DNA of 64,000 bases from Hydrotalea sp. (lineage in GTDB: Bacteria; Bacteroidota; Bacteroidia; Chitinophagales; Chitinophagaceae), in contig DAHXOT010000045.1 of assembly GCA_027364735.1 (NCBI GenBank), positions 186,001 to 250,000 of the forward strand, given 5' to 3'. The notes below the pieces were generated by a model. The model was not told where the DNA came from. It searched no databases and worked only from the letters and a program-made list of their open reading frames with translations. The translations under genes and the position numbers were made by a program. This document shows positions 62,965 through 64,000 of this stretch, in pieces; the first letter of the stretch is position 1; every line of letters starts with the position of its first letter.

Positions 62965-63092
62965 CTATTCAAAAAAATAATGTTTCTTCTTCTCCAAAAT
63001 ATTATTGTTTTTACGCAATAATTCAATTAACTTAATGTATCAATTGCAATAGCACCTTAAAACAACTACAATTCTTAATCAAAAATCCAACT

Positions 63093-63710
63093 ATGAGTGC
63101 GATTAGAGTATTAGTGGTAGAAGATAATCCGTTAATTGCAGCCGATATTGAACAATGTTTAACCAATATTAACTTTCATATAGTGGCCACTGCTTTTACG
63201 GTAAACGAAGCTATTAGCGAGTTAGCTGCGCATACACCCGATATTGTTTTATTAGATATTAATTTGGGAGAAGAAAGAGATGGAATTGATATTGCCAAAA
63301 TAATAGCCGAAAAATATCAAATACCCTTTATTTATATTACCTCGTACAGCGATAATGCCACTATAGAAAGAGCCAAGCCAACCAAACCCGCAGGGTATAT
63401 TATTAAACCATTTGATGAGCGAGATTTATTGGCCGCTATTGAAATAGGTTTATATAATTTTTCTCAGCGGGCTATAATGTCAAAATCAAACATAACCATT
63501 GAAATAGTTAATAAACATATTTCAGATCCTTTAACCTTCCGAGAGTTTGAAGTATTACGGGCTATTTACGAAGGAAAAACAAATCAGCAAATGGCAAAAG
63601 AACTTTTTATCTCTATCAATACCGTTAAAACGCATATTGCTAATTTATACCAAAAATTAAATGTAACCTCACGTACGGCCGCTATTGCCCTTATACGCAC
63701 TTGGTTGTAA
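63093..63710 (+). CDS. LuxR-type response regulator
   Basis: A 205-residue protein. The receiver domain has D11 (VVEDNP), phospho-acceptor D55 in VLLDINLG, and the conserved lysine in IIKPFDE. The C-terminal NarL/LuxR helix-turn-helix (about 145-200) shows LTFREFEVLRAIYEG and NTVKTHIANLYQKLNV. It should bind DNA when phosphorylated by the histidine kinase encoded directly upstream. The 290 bases after it, to the window end, hold no gene that I can support. Confidence 0.93.
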   Translation: MSAIRVLVVEDNPLIAADIEQCLTNINFHIVATAFTVNEAISELAAHTPDIVLLDINLGEERDGIDIAKIIAEKYQIPFIYITSYSDNATIERAKPTKPAGYIIKPFDERDLLAAIEIGLYNFSQRAIMSKSNITIEIVNKHISDPLTFREFEVLRAIYEGKTNQQMAKELFISINTVKTHIANLYQKLNVTSRTAAIALIRTWL

Positions 63711-63848
63711 AATTGCTTAACAATCTTTTATTGATGGTAAAGTGGGTAGTTAGTTTTTTGCTTACAAAAACTACCGAATATTGCTTTGTGCAAAGCAGTT
63801 GTTTTATTAAAGTAATAGGCAATAAAATTTTGCTTAAAATATATAAAA

Positions 63849-63864
63849 TCACCCATTTGGGTGA
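63849..63864. other. small hairpin in terminal intergenic region
   Basis: TCACCC, loop ATTT, GGGTGA: a 6-bp stem in the 290-base region after the response regulator. There is no T-tract, so it is not an evident terminator. It may be an operator or chance. Confidence 0.25.
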
Positions 63865-64000
63865 ACGTTAATAGTTTGTAGCACCGTAGATTTGTAGAAG
63901 AAAGTTATTACAATCAACATTTTATAAGCAGTATTATCACTGCAAACTTTTGGTTTTTCATAGGATAAAGGATACAGGATTAAGGGCATCTATTTCTATA

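Noticed and set aside
1-64000. CRISPR array, insertion sequence, prophage, integrase or transposase
   Set aside because: No regularly spaced repeats, terminal inverted repeats with transposase, or phage genes were seen in either strand.
63711-64000. beginning of a further gene at the window end
   Set aside because: No start codon with a sustained frame is visible; the stretch looks like a promoter region for a gene beyond the window.

Overview
The window is a stretch of bacterial chromosome from a member of the Bacteroidota, most likely family Chitinophagaceae or a near relative. The DNA is AT-rich (about one third G+C, judged by eye). Shine-Dalgarno sequences are largely absent, and many genes carry the Bacteroidota -7 promoter element TAnnTTTG. 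The gene content also fits: GH144-like glucanases, LptC with a lipobox, an ECF sigma factor next to a beta-barrel protein, YaiO-like barrels, DUF4286, THX and PepSY-like proteins. No rRNA, phage, insertion sequence or CRISPR array was seen. About 65 protein genes and two tRNA genes fill the window with short gaps.

Layout. 1-3074: three tandem GH144-like secreted glucanase genes, the first cut by the window edge. 3071-8945: a lipoprotein, Mn-type superoxide dismutase, tRNA adenosine deaminase, a PepSY-like lipoprotein, two histidine-degradation genes (hutI and a formimidoylglutamase) and a tRNA-dihydrouridine synthase. 9014-13348: a CPBP protease, a DUF2007 protein, cdsA and psd for phospholipid synthesis, a HAD nucleotidase and an SDR. 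13383-22350: a divergent cluster resembling a 3-keto-glycoside pathway (GMC dehydrogenase, its Tat-exported small subunit, cytochrome c, DUF1080 3-keto-glycoside hydrolase, isomerases, Gfo/Idh/MocA oxidoreductase and an MFS transporter). 22389-24328: an ECF sigma factor with a membrane-anchored beta-barrel partner. 24482-39493: housekeeping and envelope genes (a deoxyhypusine-synthase-like protein, several glycosyltransferases, an O-antigen ligase-like protein, LptC, CoaX, MeaB, a CDGSH protein).

39498-47296: a small membrane protein, a class V aminotransferase, THX, HU, exonuclease III, a LOG protein, a Rieske protein, HflX, a phytase-like esterase and the two tRNA genes, with textbook Bacteroidota promoters at HU and both tRNAs. 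47419-55306 is the most unusual block. A four-gene minus-strand operon encodes an HPt protein, a single-domain response regulator, a membrane-anchored HEAT-like protein and a 1169-residue fusion of a processive GT2 glycosyltransferase with an LtaS-type phosphotransferase. It converges on two plus-strand genes, a YaiO-like TPR/beta-barrel protein and an unrecognised membrane-anchored periplasmic protein. I read the block as a candidate phosphorelay-controlled system that makes and decorates a surface glycan. 55470-63710: a beta-barrel protein, a large repetitive secreted protein, uvrB, and a TPR-containing histidine kinase with a LuxR-type response regulator. All functions are inferred by reading the sequence; no database search was run.
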